NCBI GenBank assembly: GCA_002472565.1
Contig: DKSK01000012.1
Span: forward strand, 1-64,000
Direction of reading: 5' to 3'
Length of the DNA: 64,000 nt
DNA from: Bacteroidales bacterium UBA7258
Lineage (GTDB): Bacteria > Bacteroidota > Bacteroidia > Bacteroidales > UBA932
Positions 1 to 10,200 of the stretch are shown piece after piece. Every line of letters starts with the position of its first letter. Position 1 is the stretch's first letter. Below the pieces are notes generated by a model that had not been told where the DNA came from, ran no database searches, and worked only from the letters and a program-made list of their open reading frames with translations. The translations under genes were made by a program, and so were the position numbers.

Positions 1-43
1 CCTATCTTTACCACGTTAAAGTAGAAATACAAAAACACACGAT

Positions 44-739
44 ATGGAAGTAAAAAAGACACCGAAAGCCAGCCTTGAAAACAAAAGGCTGATTTTCACT
101 GAGATCGGCATGGTGATCTCTTTACTTGTCGTTTTGTGCGCGTTCAACTACACAACTAAGGACAAGAAGGAGGCGGCACTCGTTGACGAGAATCAGGTAG
201 CAGTAGAGGAAGAGATAGTACCTATCACCGAGGAGACCCCTCCACCACCAGAGGCCGCTCCAAAAATTCCTGTGCTTTCCGACCAGATCGATATCGTTGA
301 TGACGAAATCCAGGTAGACGACAACATGTTCCAGAGCCTTGAAGATGACGCCAACACCGGAGTAGAGATCATGGATTACGTAGAGGAAGTGCAGGAGGAG
401 ACAGTAGAAGAGGCACCTATTCCTTTCCAGCTCGTAGAGGAGCAGCCTAAATTCAATGGAGGCGATCCTAAGACCGAATTCAGCAGATGGGTAAGCCAGC
501 ACTTGGAGTATCCAGAAATCGCAAAGGAAAACGGTGTTCAGGGACGTGTTACCCTCTCATTCACCGTAGGTCCAGATGGAGCAATCAGCAATGTGAAAGT
601 GCTCAGAGGAGTTAACCCAGACCTCGACGCAGAGGCCGTAAGAGTTGTCAAGAGCTCCCCTAAGTGGACACCAGGAAAACAGCGTGACCGCGCAGTAAAG
701 GTCAGCTACACCTTCCCGGTTCTCTTCCAGCTCCATTAA
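44..739 (+). CDS. tonB: TonB-family energy transducer
   Basis: A 231-residue periplasm-spanning protein that would pass proton-motive energy from an ExbB/ExbD motor to outer-membrane TonB-dependent receptors. Visible parts in order: a short cytoplasmic N-terminus, one membrane segment (about residues 20-38), an acidic Pro/Glu-rich linker with the run TPPPPEAAP, and a C-terminal TonB domain (about 145-231) containing YPEIAKENGVQGRV, with FTVGPDGAISNVKVLRG and the terminal SYTFPVLFQL. The length is usual for Bacteroidota TonB. Its usual exbB/exbD partners would lie upstream, outside the window. A weak promoter-like TATCTTTA stands at 3-10. A hairpin terminator follows the stop. The family is sure; which receptors it serves cannot be seen. 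Confidence 0.9.
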   Translation: MEVKKTPKASLENKRLIFTEIGMVISLLVVLCAFNYTTKDKKEAALVDENQVAVEEEIVPITEETPPPPEAAPKIPVLSDQIDIVDDEIQVDDNMFQSLEDDANTGVEIMDYVEEVQEETVEEAPIPFQLVEEQPKFNGGDPKTEFSRWVSQHLEYPEIAKENGVQGRVTLSFTVGPDGAISNVKVLRGVNPDLDAEAVRVVKSSPKWTPGKQRDRAVKVSYTFPVLFQLH

Positions 740-759
740 CGGACATACATAAAGCTATT

Positions 760-790
760 GGCTGACCTCCGAAAGAAGGACAGCCTTTTT
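760..790 (+). terminator. Rho-independent terminator after tonB
   Basis: Inverted repeat GGCTGACCT / AGGACAGCC with one mismatch and an 8-base loop, followed by five T. It lies 20 bases after the tonB stop and just before hflX, so hflX may be partly uncoupled from tonB. Confidence 0.7.
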
Positions 791-803
791 ATTAAAGAAA
801 GCT

Positions 804-1997
804 ATGTACAACACACAAGAAGAGAAAATAGAAAAGGCCGTATTAATATCGATAATAAGGCCTCAGGATGATGAGAGAAAGGTGGAAGAATACCTGGATG
901 AGCTTAAATATCTCGCCAAAACGGCAGGGATAGAAGCAGATAAAAAGTTCGTACAGAGAGTCGACAAACCAGAAAGCTCAACTTACATAAGAAGCGGAAA
1001 ACTACAGGAAATAGCCGATTACAGCAAGGAGAACGAGGTCACTTATCTTATCTTCGACGATGAATTGACAGGAATTCAGCAGAGAAATATTGAGAAGGTA
1101 GTAAAACCTGCGATAGTGATAGACAGGACATCTCTCATCCTTGAAATCTTCGCACAAAGGGCCCAGACAGCTTACGCAAAGACTCAGGTTGAATTGGCAA
1201 GATACAACTATATGCTGCCAAGATTGGCAGGCATGTGGACACATCTGGAAAGACAGAGAGGCGGTGTAGGGACACGAGGAGGAATGGGTGAGACCCAGAT
1301 AGAAATAGACCGCCGAATCGTCAAAGAAAGGATAAGCAAACTTAAGGAGCAGCTTACGAAAGTCGACCGGCAGATGACAACGCAGAGGGGTAACAGAGGG
1401 CAGCTGGTAAGACTTGCGCTGGTGGGATACACAAATGTCGGGAAGAGTACTATAATGAATCTTCTTTCCAAGTCGGATGTCTATGCTGACAACAAACTCT
1501 TCGCTACGCTGGACACTACAGTAAGGAAGGTAGTTATAGAAAATGTACCATTTCTGCTAAGCGACACAGTAGGCTTCATAAGGAAGCTTCCTACTCAATT
1601 GATAGAGGCCTTCAAAAGCACTTTGAATGAGGTAAGAGAAGCGGATATTCTGGTCCATGTGGTTGATATTTCGCACCCTGGATTCGAAGAGCAGATGAAG
1701 GTTGTTGAAGATACTTTGAAAGACATAGGAGCAGGAAATAAACCCGTATACGTGGTTTTCAACAAAATCGACCAATATACATATGAGGAATATGACGAGT
1801 TCTCGATGGAGCCTAAACAAGCCAAGAACAGGTCACTGGACGAAATGAAAAACTCATGGATAGCAGCGGAAAAAAGCCCGTGTATCTTCATCTCGGCAAA
1901 GGAAAAAATCGGAATCGACAAACTCAAGAAGGATATCTACAAGATGGTTGCAGAGATTCATGAGGGACGCTATCCTTTCAATAACTTCCTCTGGTAA
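804..1997 (+). CDS. hflX: GTPase HflX
   Basis: A 397-residue ribosome-associated GTPase of the HflX family, which splits or rescues stalled ribosomes under stress. The N-terminal HflX domain holds the Gly-rich loop GGVGTRGGMGETQIEIDRR (about residues 150-170), followed by a helical linker. The G domain has P-loop GYTNVGKST (about 208), DTVGF (about 254) and NKID (about 319). Length is normal for the family. It runs convergent to frdB with a shared bidirectional terminator between them. Confidence 0.95.
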   Translation: MYNTQEEKIEKAVLISIIRPQDDERKVEEYLDELKYLAKTAGIEADKKFVQRVDKPESSTYIRSGKLQEIADYSKENEVTYLIFDDELTGIQQRNIEKVVKPAIVIDRTSLILEIFAQRAQTAYAKTQVELARYNYMLPRLAGMWTHLERQRGGVGTRGGMGETQIEIDRRIVKERISKLKEQLTKVDRQMTTQRGNRGQLVRLALVGYTNVGKSTIMNLLSKSDVYADNKLFATLDTTVRKVVIENVPFLLSDTVGFIRKLPTQLIEAFKSTLNEVREADILVHVVDISHPGFEEQMKVVEDTLKDIGAGNKPVYVVFNKIDQYTYEEYDEFSMEPKQAKNRSLDEMKNSWIAAEKSPCIFISAKEKIGIDKLKKDIYKMVAEIHEGRYPFNNFLW

Positions 1998-2026
1998 GGC
2001 CTGAAAAAAAATAATGAAAATAAAAA

Positions 2027-2057
2027 AATAAGGTGGCTCATTACGAGCCACCTTATT
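2027..2057. terminator. Bidirectional terminator between hflX and frdB
   Basis: Perfect 13-bp inverted repeat (left arm 2027-2039, right arm 2045-2057) around the loop ATTAC. T-rich sequence follows on the plus strand, and an A run on the left (2022-2028) gives a U-tract for minus-strand transcripts. It serves both convergent genes. Confidence 0.85.
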
Positions 2058-2076
2058 TCTCTTAAAAAATGTCAGA

Positions 2077-2856
2077 TTAGTCGCGGAACTTAGCCTTAAG
2101 GAATTCGCGGTTGAGTCTTGCGATATGCTCGACAGAAATACCCTTAGGGCATTCCATTTCGCAGGCGCGCGTATTGGTGCAGTTACCAAAGCCCAGTTCG
2201 TCCATCTTCGCAACCATCGCTTTTGCCCTTTTAGCAGCCTCAGGACGGCCTTGAGGAAGAAGAGAGAGGGAACTTACCCTCGCGGCTACGAAAAGCATTG
2301 CAGAGCCGTTTTTGCAAGTAGCGACACAAGCACCGCAACCGATGCAGGCGGCGGCATCCATGGACTCCTCGGCAGTCTCATGAGGAATGAGAATAGCGTT
2401 GGCATCCTGAGCTGACCCGGTCCTGACGGAGATGAAGCCACCAGCCTGGAGAATCTTGTCAAAGGCTGTACGATCTACGACAAGGTCCTTGATCACTGGG
2501 AAAGCGGCGCTCCTCCAAGGCTCTACAGTAATGGTAGCTCCGTCCTTGAAATGACGCATGAAAAGCTGGCAGGTAGTGACATGGTCATCAGGACCATGGG
2601 CACGGCCGTCAACATACAAGGAGCAGGCTCCGCATATACCCTCACGGCAATCATGGTCAAAGGAGACAGGGCCGCTGGTATGGCTTCCCTTATCCACGGC
2701 GACCGGGTCCGCACCCTTGCGGATCAAATCATCGTTAAGGATGTCGAGCATCTCGAGAAAAGAAGTATCCTCCTCAATGCCAGACACATGATAGGTCTCG
2801 AAATGACCCTTATCTTTAGCGTTCTTCTGACGCCAAATCTTCAAATTAAACTCCAT
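2077..2856 (-). CDS. frdB: Fumarate reductase / succinate dehydrogenase iron-sulfur subunit
   Basis: A 259-residue electron-transfer subunit linking the flavin subunit to the quinone side. The cysteines for all three clusters are visible: 2Fe-2S ligands C70, C75, C78 and C96 (motif CREGICGACS), 4Fe-4S in CIGCGAC (C171, C174, C177, with C236), and 3Fe-4S ligands C181, C226 and C232. It follows frdA by 6 bases. In anaerobic Bacteroidota this enzyme usually runs as fumarate reductase in fumarate respiration and succinate production. The direction of catalysis cannot be read from sequence, so sdhB is an equally valid name. Confidence 0.95.
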   Translation of the reverse strand: MEFNLKIWRQKNAKDKGHFETYHVSGIEEDTSFLEMLDILNDDLIRKGADPVAVDKGSHTSGPVSFDHDCREGICGACSLYVDGRAHGPDDHVTTCQLFMRHFKDGATITVEPWRSAAFPVIKDLVVDRTAFDKILQAGGFISVRTGSAQDANAILIPHETAEESMDAAACIGCGACVATCKNGSAMLFVAARVSSLSLLPQGRPEAAKRAKAMVAKMDELGFGNCTNTRACEMECPKGISVEHIARLNREFLKAKFRD

Positions 2857-2862
2857 AGCCCT

Positions 2863-4809
2863 TTAGTCTTTATAATTTCTGGTAGCCACCTTGATGTACT
2901 GGTAATTGAGAGACTCCTTATGAAGTTCAGGAAGCTGGTTCTCTCCCTTATACTCCCAGGCCGCTACATACATGAAGTGCTCGTCGTCTCTCTGAGCCTC
3001 TCCTTCAGGAGTCTGATGTTCAATGCGGAAGTGTCCTCCGCAAGACTCCTCACGGTTGAGCGCGTCACGGGCCATGAGTTCTCCTATCTCGAGGAAGTCC
3101 TCAAGACGGAGAGCCTTCTCAAGCTCCTGGTTGAATTCGTACTGACTTCCTGGAACACATACATTCTTGTAGAAATAGTCCTTGAGCTGATGAATCTTCT
3201 CGATAGCGGTCTCAAGTCCCTTCTTCTCTCTGGCCATTCCGACATATTCCCACATTATATTTCCGAGCTTCTTGTGGATGGCATCAACAGGCTCCTTGCC
3301 CTTGATGGCGAAGACCCTGTCGATACGTGCCTGGACAGCCTTCTCAGCCTCGTCAAACTCAGGGGCGGAAGTGTCGGTCTTAGGCTCGTTAAACTTATGG
3401 GAAAGATAGTCTGCGATGGTCACAGGCAGAACGAAATATCCGTCGGCAAGACCCTGCATGAGGGCAGAGGCGCCGAGACGGTTTCCGCCGTGGTCTGAGA
3501 AGTTAGCCTCGCCGATAGCGTAGAGGCCAGGAATGGTGGTCTGGAGATCGTAGTCGACCCAGATTCCTCCCATGGTGTAATGGATGGCAGGATAGATCAT
3601 CATCGGCTCCTCCCATGGAGAAGAATTGGTGATCTTGTAATACATGTCGAAGAGGTTGCCGTAACGCTCCTGAACTCTCTGATGTCCGAGACGGGCGATG
3701 GCATCCTTGAAATCTAGGAAGACGGCAAGACCAGTCTCGTTGACACCGAAGCCAGCATCACAACGCTCCTTGGCGGCACGGGAGGCAACGTCACGAGGAA
3801 CGAGGTTTCCAAAGGCAGGATAGCGGCGCTCGAGATAATAGTCACGGCGGTCCTCAGCTATCTGTGAAGGCTTTATCTGATGCTTGCGAAGCTTGTCTAC
3901 ATCCTCTTTGAACTTAGGAACCCAGATGCGGCCGTCATTACGGAGAGACTCGGACATGAGGGTGAGCTTGCACTGCTGGTCGCCATGGACAGGAATACAG
4001 GTAGGATGGATCTGCGCAAAGCAAGGATTAGCGAAATATGCACCCTTCTTGTAGCACTCCCATGCGGCGGAACCATTGGAATTCATGGCATTAGTCGTGA
4101 GGAAGAAGGTACGGCCGTAGCCTCCGGTAGCGATTACTACGGCATGCGCGCCGAATCTCTCGAGCTTACCGGTAACGAGGTTGCGGGCGATGATACCCTT
4201 GGCCTGGCCGTTGATGACGACGAGGTCGAGCATCTCGTGGCGAGGATAACTCTTTACAGTCCCGGCCGCGATCTGACGGTTAAGAGCTGCATATGCGCCG
4301 AGAAGAAGCTGCTGGCCAGTTTGGCCTCTTGCATAGAAAGTACGGCTGACCTGAACTCCTCCGAAGGAGCGGTTGGCGAGATATCCGCCATATTCACGAG
4401 CGAAAGGAATTCCTTCCGCTACACACTGGTCGATGATGGCGGAACTTACCTCGGCGAGACGATAGACGTTCGCCTCACGGCTGCGGTAATCACCTCCCTT
4501 GATGGTGTCATAGAAGAGGCGGTAGACGGAGTCATTGTCGTTCTGGTAATTCTTTGCGGCGTTGATTCCTCCCTGAGCGGCGATAGAGTGCGCGCGGCGA
4601 GGAGAATCGCTGATGCAGAAGACCTTGACATTGTAGCCAAGTTCACCGAGAGTGGCGGCTGCTGAAGAGCCTCCGAGTCCGGTGCCGACGACTATAATTT
4701 CGAGCTTTCTCCTGTTGTTAGGACTGACAAGTCGAATTTCCGACTTCCTTCTGGTCCACTTTTCCGCCAGAGGTCCGTCAGGAATCTTTGAGATTAATTT
4801 ATCGGCCAT
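2863..4809 (-). CDS. frdA: Fumarate reductase / succinate dehydrogenase flavoprotein subunit
   Basis: A 648-residue catalytic subunit with covalently bound FAD. Seen: dinucleotide-binding GTGLGGSSAA (42-51), the flavinylation region AHSIAAQGGINAA, substrate-site HPTCIP (about 266), HYTMGG and RLGASAL. The length matches the long Bacteroides/epsilonproteobacterial type. frdB follows by 6 bases. The cytochrome b subunit (frdC/sdhC), normally just upstream in this phylum, is not here: the 81 bases upstream lead straight into an unrelated hydrolase gene. A weak promoter-like TTGG-N19-TAAAATTG can be read in that spacer. Confidence 0.95.
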   Translation of the reverse strand: MADKLISKIPDGPLAEKWTRRKSEIRLVSPNNRRKLEIIVVGTGLGGSSAAATLGELGYNVKVFCISDSPRRAHSIAAQGGINAAKNYQNDNDSVYRLFYDTIKGGDYRSREANVYRLAEVSSAIIDQCVAEGIPFAREYGGYLANRSFGGVQVSRTFYARGQTGQQLLLGAYAALNRQIAAGTVKSYPRHEMLDLVVINGQAKGIIARNLVTGKLERFGAHAVVIATGGYGRTFFLTTNAMNSNGSAAWECYKKGAYFANPCFAQIHPTCIPVHGDQQCKLTLMSESLRNDGRIWVPKFKEDVDKLRKHQIKPSQIAEDRRDYYLERRYPAFGNLVPRDVASRAAKERCDAGFGVNETGLAVFLDFKDAIARLGHQRVQERYGNLFDMYYKITNSSPWEEPMMIYPAIHYTMGGIWVDYDLQTTIPGLYAIGEANFSDHGGNRLGASALMQGLADGYFVLPVTIADYLSHKFNEPKTDTSAPEFDEAEKAVQARIDRVFAIKGKEPVDAIHKKLGNIMWEYVGMAREKKGLETAIEKIHQLKDYFYKNVCVPGSQYEFNQELEKALRLEDFLEIGELMARDALNREESCGGHFRIEHQTPEGEAQRDDEHFMYVAAWEYKGENQLPELHKESLNYQYIKVATRNYKD

Positions 4810-4890
4810 TATGATTGTTGTTATGAGTTGATCACTTATAATAAGTCTGCAATTTTAGTCAATTTTAGGCAATTAGCCAATTTCCGCGGG

Positions 4891-5985
4891 TCATTTCCTC
4901 AAATAATCTCGAAAATAATCGAGATATGTCTTTCTGATGAGAGAAAGCAGAGACTTGTATTTGTCGGAAAATGCCGATAAGGATGTCTCTCCTCTGCTCC
5001 ATGAAGAAAGCTGAGAAGAAAAATCATCGCTATAGACGGCCTCAACCTTTCGGCAAAGATCGGAGACTCCATCTGGCGAAGCGGCCTTCTTGATGTAAAG
5101 GGCTTCATCGCAGATTGCGGCATGGCCTTCTTTTCCATGGGGACTCATCCATGAAGGAATCGTTTGAGCCTCGAGAAGAGGTACGCAGACCGTAGCCTCA
5201 GGCCAGCCCAGACAAGTCCACATCACGGTTTCTTCAGGCCTTCCGCCCCGCGCTACGCCCTGAAAAACTATTGCGGCGGAACTTATCTCCCGGCATATGG
5301 GAAGACCTGATCTTGAAATTGAGTTGATGAGATCAAGCGGGACAAGCTTCGAAATATCAGAATTCTTCATTATCGAAACAGCCTTCTCATATCTGTCCAC
5401 TCCATGTCTGGATTCTCTCCTTCCAGTTTCGGTAAAATTAGTGACCACCCTCCAGCCGCAAGGTATTTCATTGACGTCGAATTTAGTCCATGAATGATTG
5501 TTCACCTCGTAATAGGCGGCGCCGCCGAAGGCATCGATGATTCCGAAATTTGCTTCTACCCCCATAGGGCGTGAAAGAGTGTCGAGAAGCATCTCGAAAT
5601 CAGAAAGATCCCGGCAGATACCAAGGGCCCTTGCCATCAAAAGTCCCTCTCTGTCCATGAGGCTGTCAGGAATATCGTCATCCTTAAGGTCGTAGGTGGC
5701 GGTATTCATGATGCAGAAGCCTGCGGAATTGGTTCCGCTCCATATCTCTTTCTCATTGCCGGCGTTGCAAAGCCCGATGTAAGTGTATAAGGGGCCTTTC
5801 CCACGCACTATCGCATTGTCAAGAAAGTCAGTGTCCCGGTGTTTAAGCATCAGCGGCCTTCCGTCGGAGGTGAACTTGCCGGAGATAATGACCGAAGTGC
5901 AGGCCGAAGCCTCCTTGGCGAAGATAGAAAAAGAGACAAAGGAAAGGGCGAGGCAGATTGATTTAAGGGAAAAGAGATGGTTCAT
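4891..5985 (-). CDS. Exported Ntn-hydrolase (C45 / acyltransferase-like)
   Basis: A 364-residue exported protein of the N-terminal-nucleophile hydrolase superfamily, which cleaves amide bonds or transfers acyl groups. A signal peptide (about residues 1-28) ends in EASA directly before C29, in the pattern CTSVIISGKFTSDGRP followed by HRDTD. Cleavage there would expose Cys as the N-terminal nucleophile, the hallmark of this group. Later, GIIDAFGGAAYYEVN and a conserved-looking NF near residue 190 fit the fold. The start overlaps the ruvB stop by 23 bases, implying coupling to ruvB. Substrate is unknown; bile-salt-hydrolase-like, acid-ceramidase-like and penicillin-acyltransferase-like roles are all possible. 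Confidence 0.75.
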   Translation of the reverse strand: MNHLFSLKSICLALSFVSFSIFAKEASACTSVIISGKFTSDGRPLMLKHRDTDFLDNAIVRGKGPLYTYIGLCNAGNEKEIWSGTNSAGFCIMNTATYDLKDDDIPDSLMDREGLLMARALGICRDLSDFEMLLDTLSRPMGVEANFGIIDAFGGAAYYEVNNHSWTKFDVNEIPCGWRVVTNFTETGRRESRHGVDRYEKAVSIMKNSDISKLVPLDLINSISRSGLPICREISSAAIVFQGVARGGRPEETVMWTCLGWPEATVCVPLLEAQTIPSWMSPHGKEGHAAICDEALYIKKAASPDGVSDLCRKVEAVYSDDFSSQLSSWSRGETSLSAFSDKYKSLLSLIRKTYLDYFRDYLRK

Positions 5986-7009
5986 CCGCGTCTTGTATAT
6001 TGTTTCTGTTAATGTACTTTTCTAGTCCGAGATGCCTGTAGGCGAGCTCGGTCGCGATTCTTCCGCGCGGCGTCCTCTGGATAAAGCCCTCTTTAATGAG
6101 GAAAGGCTCATAGACCTCCTCTATCGTACCCTGCTCCTCTCCTACCGCGGTAGCTATCGTTGTAACTCCTACCGGACCTCCTCTGAACTTTGTGATTATG
6201 GTGGAAAGAATCTTGTTATCTGTCTGGTCGAGCCCCCTCTTATCTATGTTCAGGGCATTCAGGGAATAATTTGCGATTTCGAGATTAATATGCCCGTCTC
6301 CAACAACCTGGGCGAAGTCACGCACCCTCTTAAGAAGGGAATTGGCGATACGCGGAGTACCACGGCTTCGCAAGGCAATCTCCCTTGCAGCGTCATCCTC
6401 TATCTCTATTTTGAGAATGGCGGCAGAGCGCTTAACTATACTCACCAGGTCAGAAGTGTCGTAATACTCAAGGGCGAAATTGATACCGAAACGGGCACGA
6501 AGAGGGGCGGTGAGAAGGCCGCTGCGGGTGGTAGCTCCAACGAGGGTGAAAGGACTCAGGCCTATTCTCACGGAACGGGCTCCTGGTCCCTTGTCTATCA
6601 TGACATCTATCACGAAGTCTTCCATCGCGGAATAGAGATACTCCTCAACTTCCGGGGGAAGACGGTGGATCTCATCTATGAATAGAACATCACCTTTTTC
6701 CAAGGAAGCGAGTATGCCGGCAAGGTCTCCAGGACGCACGAGGACAGGGCCTGATGTAACCTTCATTCCGACCCCGAGTTCGTTCGCTATGATATGGGCC
6801 AAGGTAGTCTTTCCAAGGCCCGGAGGCCCGTGAAAAAGAACATGATCAAGGCTTTCACCTCTCATCTTCGCGGCCTTGATGAAGACCTTGAGATTGGACA
6901 CGATCTTGTCCTGTCCAGTGAAATCTGTCAGTTCCTGAGGCCGGATAATTCCGTCTAAATCCTTATCTTTGTCCGCGTCGGCAACATGCGGATTGAAATC
7001 TTCAGCCAT
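5963..7009 (-). CDS. ruvB: Holliday junction helicase RuvB
   Basis: A 348-residue AAA+ motor that drives branch migration of Holliday junctions with RuvA. Seen: Walker A GPPGLGKTT, Walker B LFIDEIHRLP, sensor region GATTRSGLLTAPLRARFG, and the C-terminal winged helix with TPRGRIATELAYRHLG. Length is typical. It runs divergently from mfd, another repair gene, across an AT-rich spacer; a TATATTTG box on the minus strand at 7030-7037 is its likely -7 element. Confidence 0.97.
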   Translation of the reverse strand: MAEDFNPHVADADKDKDLDGIIRPQELTDFTGQDKIVSNLKVFIKAAKMRGESLDHVLFHGPPGLGKTTLAHIIANELGVGMKVTSGPVLVRPGDLAGILASLEKGDVLFIDEIHRLPPEVEEYLYSAMEDFVIDVMIDKGPGARSVRIGLSPFTLVGATTRSGLLTAPLRARFGINFALEYYDTSDLVSIVKRSAAILKIEIEDDAAREIALRSRGTPRIANSLLKRVRDFAQVVGDGHINLEIANYSLNALNIDKRGLDQTDNKILSTIITKFRGGPVGVTTIATAVGEEQGTIEEVYEPFLIKEGFIQRTPRGRIATELAYRHLGLEKYINRNNIQDADEPSLFP

Positions 7010-7295
7010 GTCCGAGTTTCTTTATATCACAAATATACTTATTTATTTATAAGATTTTATGATATATATGAAACGTGGAAATTGTTAATAACATTGGCAA
7101 TAGATTGATATATAATGCTTTCGACATATTGAAAACTGTTGAGAACCCTTTTGGAAACTTCTTGGAAAAATGTGGACAGAAAATTTTGAAATGAAGAAAA
7201 AGTTCTGCTTCTGAAAATTTTATCAAGGACAAAATTTAGTTTTCATATTTTTTACACCCGGTTTTCAACGGGTTATCAACAGAAAATAAAGACGA
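7010..7295. other. AT-rich divergent spacer with DnaA-box-like decamers
   Basis: A 286-base spacer between ruvB and mfd with no credible gene. It holds a head-to-tail array of decamers resembling TGTTGATAAC (reverse complement of the DnaA-box type TTATCAACA): TATTGAAAAC 7127-7136, TGTTGAGAAC 7137-7146, TTTTGGAAAC 7149-7158, TCTTGGAAAA 7160-7169 and TGTGGACAGA 7171-7180, plus TGTTAATAAC at 7083-7092. Two copies lie in inverse orientation at 7261-7270 and 7272-7281, the second an exact TGTTGATAAC. The repeat starts are 10-12 bases apart. This could be a replication origin or a DnaA-controlled divergent promoter; the assignment is inference. Confidence 0.45.
7030..7037 (-). promoter_or_regulatory. 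Candidate ruvB -7 box
   Basis: TATATTTG read on the minus strand, an exact match to the Bacteroidota -7 consensus TAnnTTTG, 20 bases upstream of the ruvB start. No good -33 element lies at the usual distance, so this is tentative. Confidence 0.4.
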
Positions 7296-10200
7296 ATGTT
7301 GGTAAGTTCCAAGTCAAGCTCCTTGCTCGCTGAGAGCATAGGAGTAAACAAGGATTCATATTGCGGGGGTCTTTACCTTTCCGCACGTTGGTTCGTGCTC
7401 AGCCAAATCGCGAAGAAAGGCACCCACCTTGTCGTTCTTCCGAACAGTGAGGCTTCGGAATATTGTTCAGGCGACCTTTACAATCTTGTGGAAGGAGACA
7501 GAATCTTCTATCTCCCTGATTCTGGAAAGTCTGTCGAGAGGAGTAATTACAAGTCCAGCCTCGCCGTGCAGAGGACTTCTGCCATAGGAAAAATCCTTGA
7601 CAACAAGGACAACTCCCACCTGCTCTTCATAGTCACTTATCCGGAAGCTCTTGAAGAACTGATTCCTGACACTTCCAAGATCAGTGGATCCCTTCTTAAA
7701 ATAAAGGTAGGGGATGAGATAAGCCATGAAAAGATAGTTGAAATAATAGGAGCACAGGGCTTCGAGAGAGTAGATTTCGTTTCCGCCCCTGGGCAGTTCG
7801 CCATAAGGGGTTCTCTGATGGATATTTTCTCATATTCCGATAGTAATCCTTTCAGAATCAGCTTCTTCGGAAATGAGGTGGTAAAAATATCGGTTTTTGA
7901 CGGCAACACCCAGCTTTCTTTAGAGGAAAGAAAAGAGGCGGACATCTTTCCTGACATCGTGGCCAATGGGGAGGGACCTTCCGAAATTTCTGTAACGAAG
8001 ATTTTTCCGAAGGATACCGTCGTATGGCTTGATTCTTCAGACATGTATTCGGACAGGGCCTTTTTCGGAGAGCTTGCTTCTTTCAGAAGAGTCTTCACAG
8101 ATGTTCCGATAGCCCTTGCCAAGAGTATAGAGCCAATCCGTTTCGACATAAGTCCTCAGCCGGTCTTTAACAAGAATTTCGAACTGCTAACCGAGGATAT
8201 AAGACACAGGATAGAATCAGGCTACAAGGTCTGCATCTACGGAGACAAGGAAAGTCAGCTCGACAGGCTCAGGAACATTCTCTCGGACAACGAAGGGCTT
8301 CTCCCCTATTTCATAAAAGGGAAAAACCTCCATGCTGGCTTTATCGACAATGAGGACAAGGTCTGCTGCTACTCCGACCATGAAATTTTCGACAGGTTCC
8401 AGAGAGTATCCTTAAGAAGGACGGTCGAAAAGACAGAGCAGTTGACTATCAATGACCTTAATTCCTTCAAGATAGGAGACTACGTCGTCCATATTGACCA
8501 TGGAGTCGGAATTTTCGGAGGCCTGGTTAGGATGAAGGACGATAAAGGACTCGTCCATGAGGTAGTCAAGCTGATGTACAAGGACGGAGATGTCGTCTTC
8601 GTTTCTGTCCATTCTCTCAACAAAATTTCGAGGTACAAGTCCAAAGATGACCTTCCTCCCAAGATAAACAAACTCGGGTCCAAGACATGGCAGGCTATGA
8701 AGGCCAGTGCCAAGTCGAAGATAAAGGACATAGCCAAGGACCTTATAAGTCTATATGCCAAGAGGAAGGCTTCCAAAGGTTTTGCCTTCTCTCCCGACAC
8801 TTATCTCCAGGAAGAGCTGGAATCTTCTTTCATGTACGAAGATACTCCTGACCAGCAGTCCGCTACCCAGGCCGTGAAAAGGGATATGGAGGCTCCTTCT
8901 CCGATGGACAGGCTGGTCTGCGGAGACGTAGGTTTCGGCAAGACAGAGATAGCCGTCAGAGCCGCTTTCAAGGCAGCCGCCGATTCTAAACAGGTGGCTG
9001 TCCTGGTTCCGACCACTATTTTGGCTCTACAGCACTATGAGACTTTCACTCAAAGACTCAAGAATTTGCCTTGCAACGTAGAATATGTCAGCCGTCTTCG
9101 TACTGCCAAGGAGGTTTCAGACATCCAGAAGAGGCTCGCGGAAGGAAAAATCGACATTCTCATAGGAACACATAAAATACTCGGTAAGAATTTCGTGTTC
9201 AAGGATCTCGGACTCTTGATCATTGACGAGGAACAGAAGTTCGGGGTCTCCGCAAAAGAGAAGCTGCGTCAGATAAAGGCTTCCGTGGATACGTTGACAT
9301 TGACTGCCACCCCTATCCCGCGAACTCTCCAGTTTTCTCTTCTCGGGGCGAGGGATCTCAGCATAATGAACACTCCCCCTCCAAACAGGATTCCTATTCA
9401 GACGGAAATCATCCATTTCGATGAAGAAAATATCAGCGGCATAATCAATTATGAGCTGAACCGCAACGGACAGATTTTCTTCCTTCATAATAAGGTAGAG
9501 GAATTGAGCGGTGTCTACGATATTCTCCATAGATTGGTCCCGGACATGAAAATCTGCGTCGCTCATGGACAGATGGAAGCAAAAGAATTGGAAGACAAGA
9601 TGCTGGCCTTCATGAGAGGGGATTACGACATGCTTCTCTGCACGACAATCATAGAGAACGGTCTTGATATTCCGAATGCGAATACCATCATAGTGAATCA
9701 GGCTCAGAATTTCGGCCTTAGCGACCTTCACCAGCTTAGGGGAAGAGTGGGGAGGAGCAACAAGAAGGCTTTCTGTTATCTCGTCGTTCCTCCTCTCACT
9801 TCCATTACAGACATCGCCAGAAGAAGGTTGAAGGCTATAGAGGAGTTCAGCGACCTCGGCGGAGGCTTCAACATAGCCATGCAGGACCTTGATATCAGAG
9901 GAGCGGGCAATCTTCTCGGGGCTGAACAGAGCGGCTTCATAGCTGATATGGGCTATGAAACCTACCAGAAGATTCTTGCCGAGGCCATGGATGAACTCGG
10001 AGTTGAGACAGGAATAGTCAGCAGGAATGAGTCTTATTCCTATGTAATTGACTGCAATATTGATACGGATTTCCAGGCCTATATTCCTGATTCATACATA
10101 GACGTACCTGCCGAAAAGATAAGAATCTACCAGGAACTCGATTCTACCAAGAACGACAAGGTACTGGACACTATGGAGAATCGACTTGAAGACAGATTCG

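Noticed and set aside
2551..3498. 315-codon plus-strand open frame across frdB and frdA
   Set aside because: Antisense shadow: frdA and frdB on the minus strand carry every family motif, and this frame has none.
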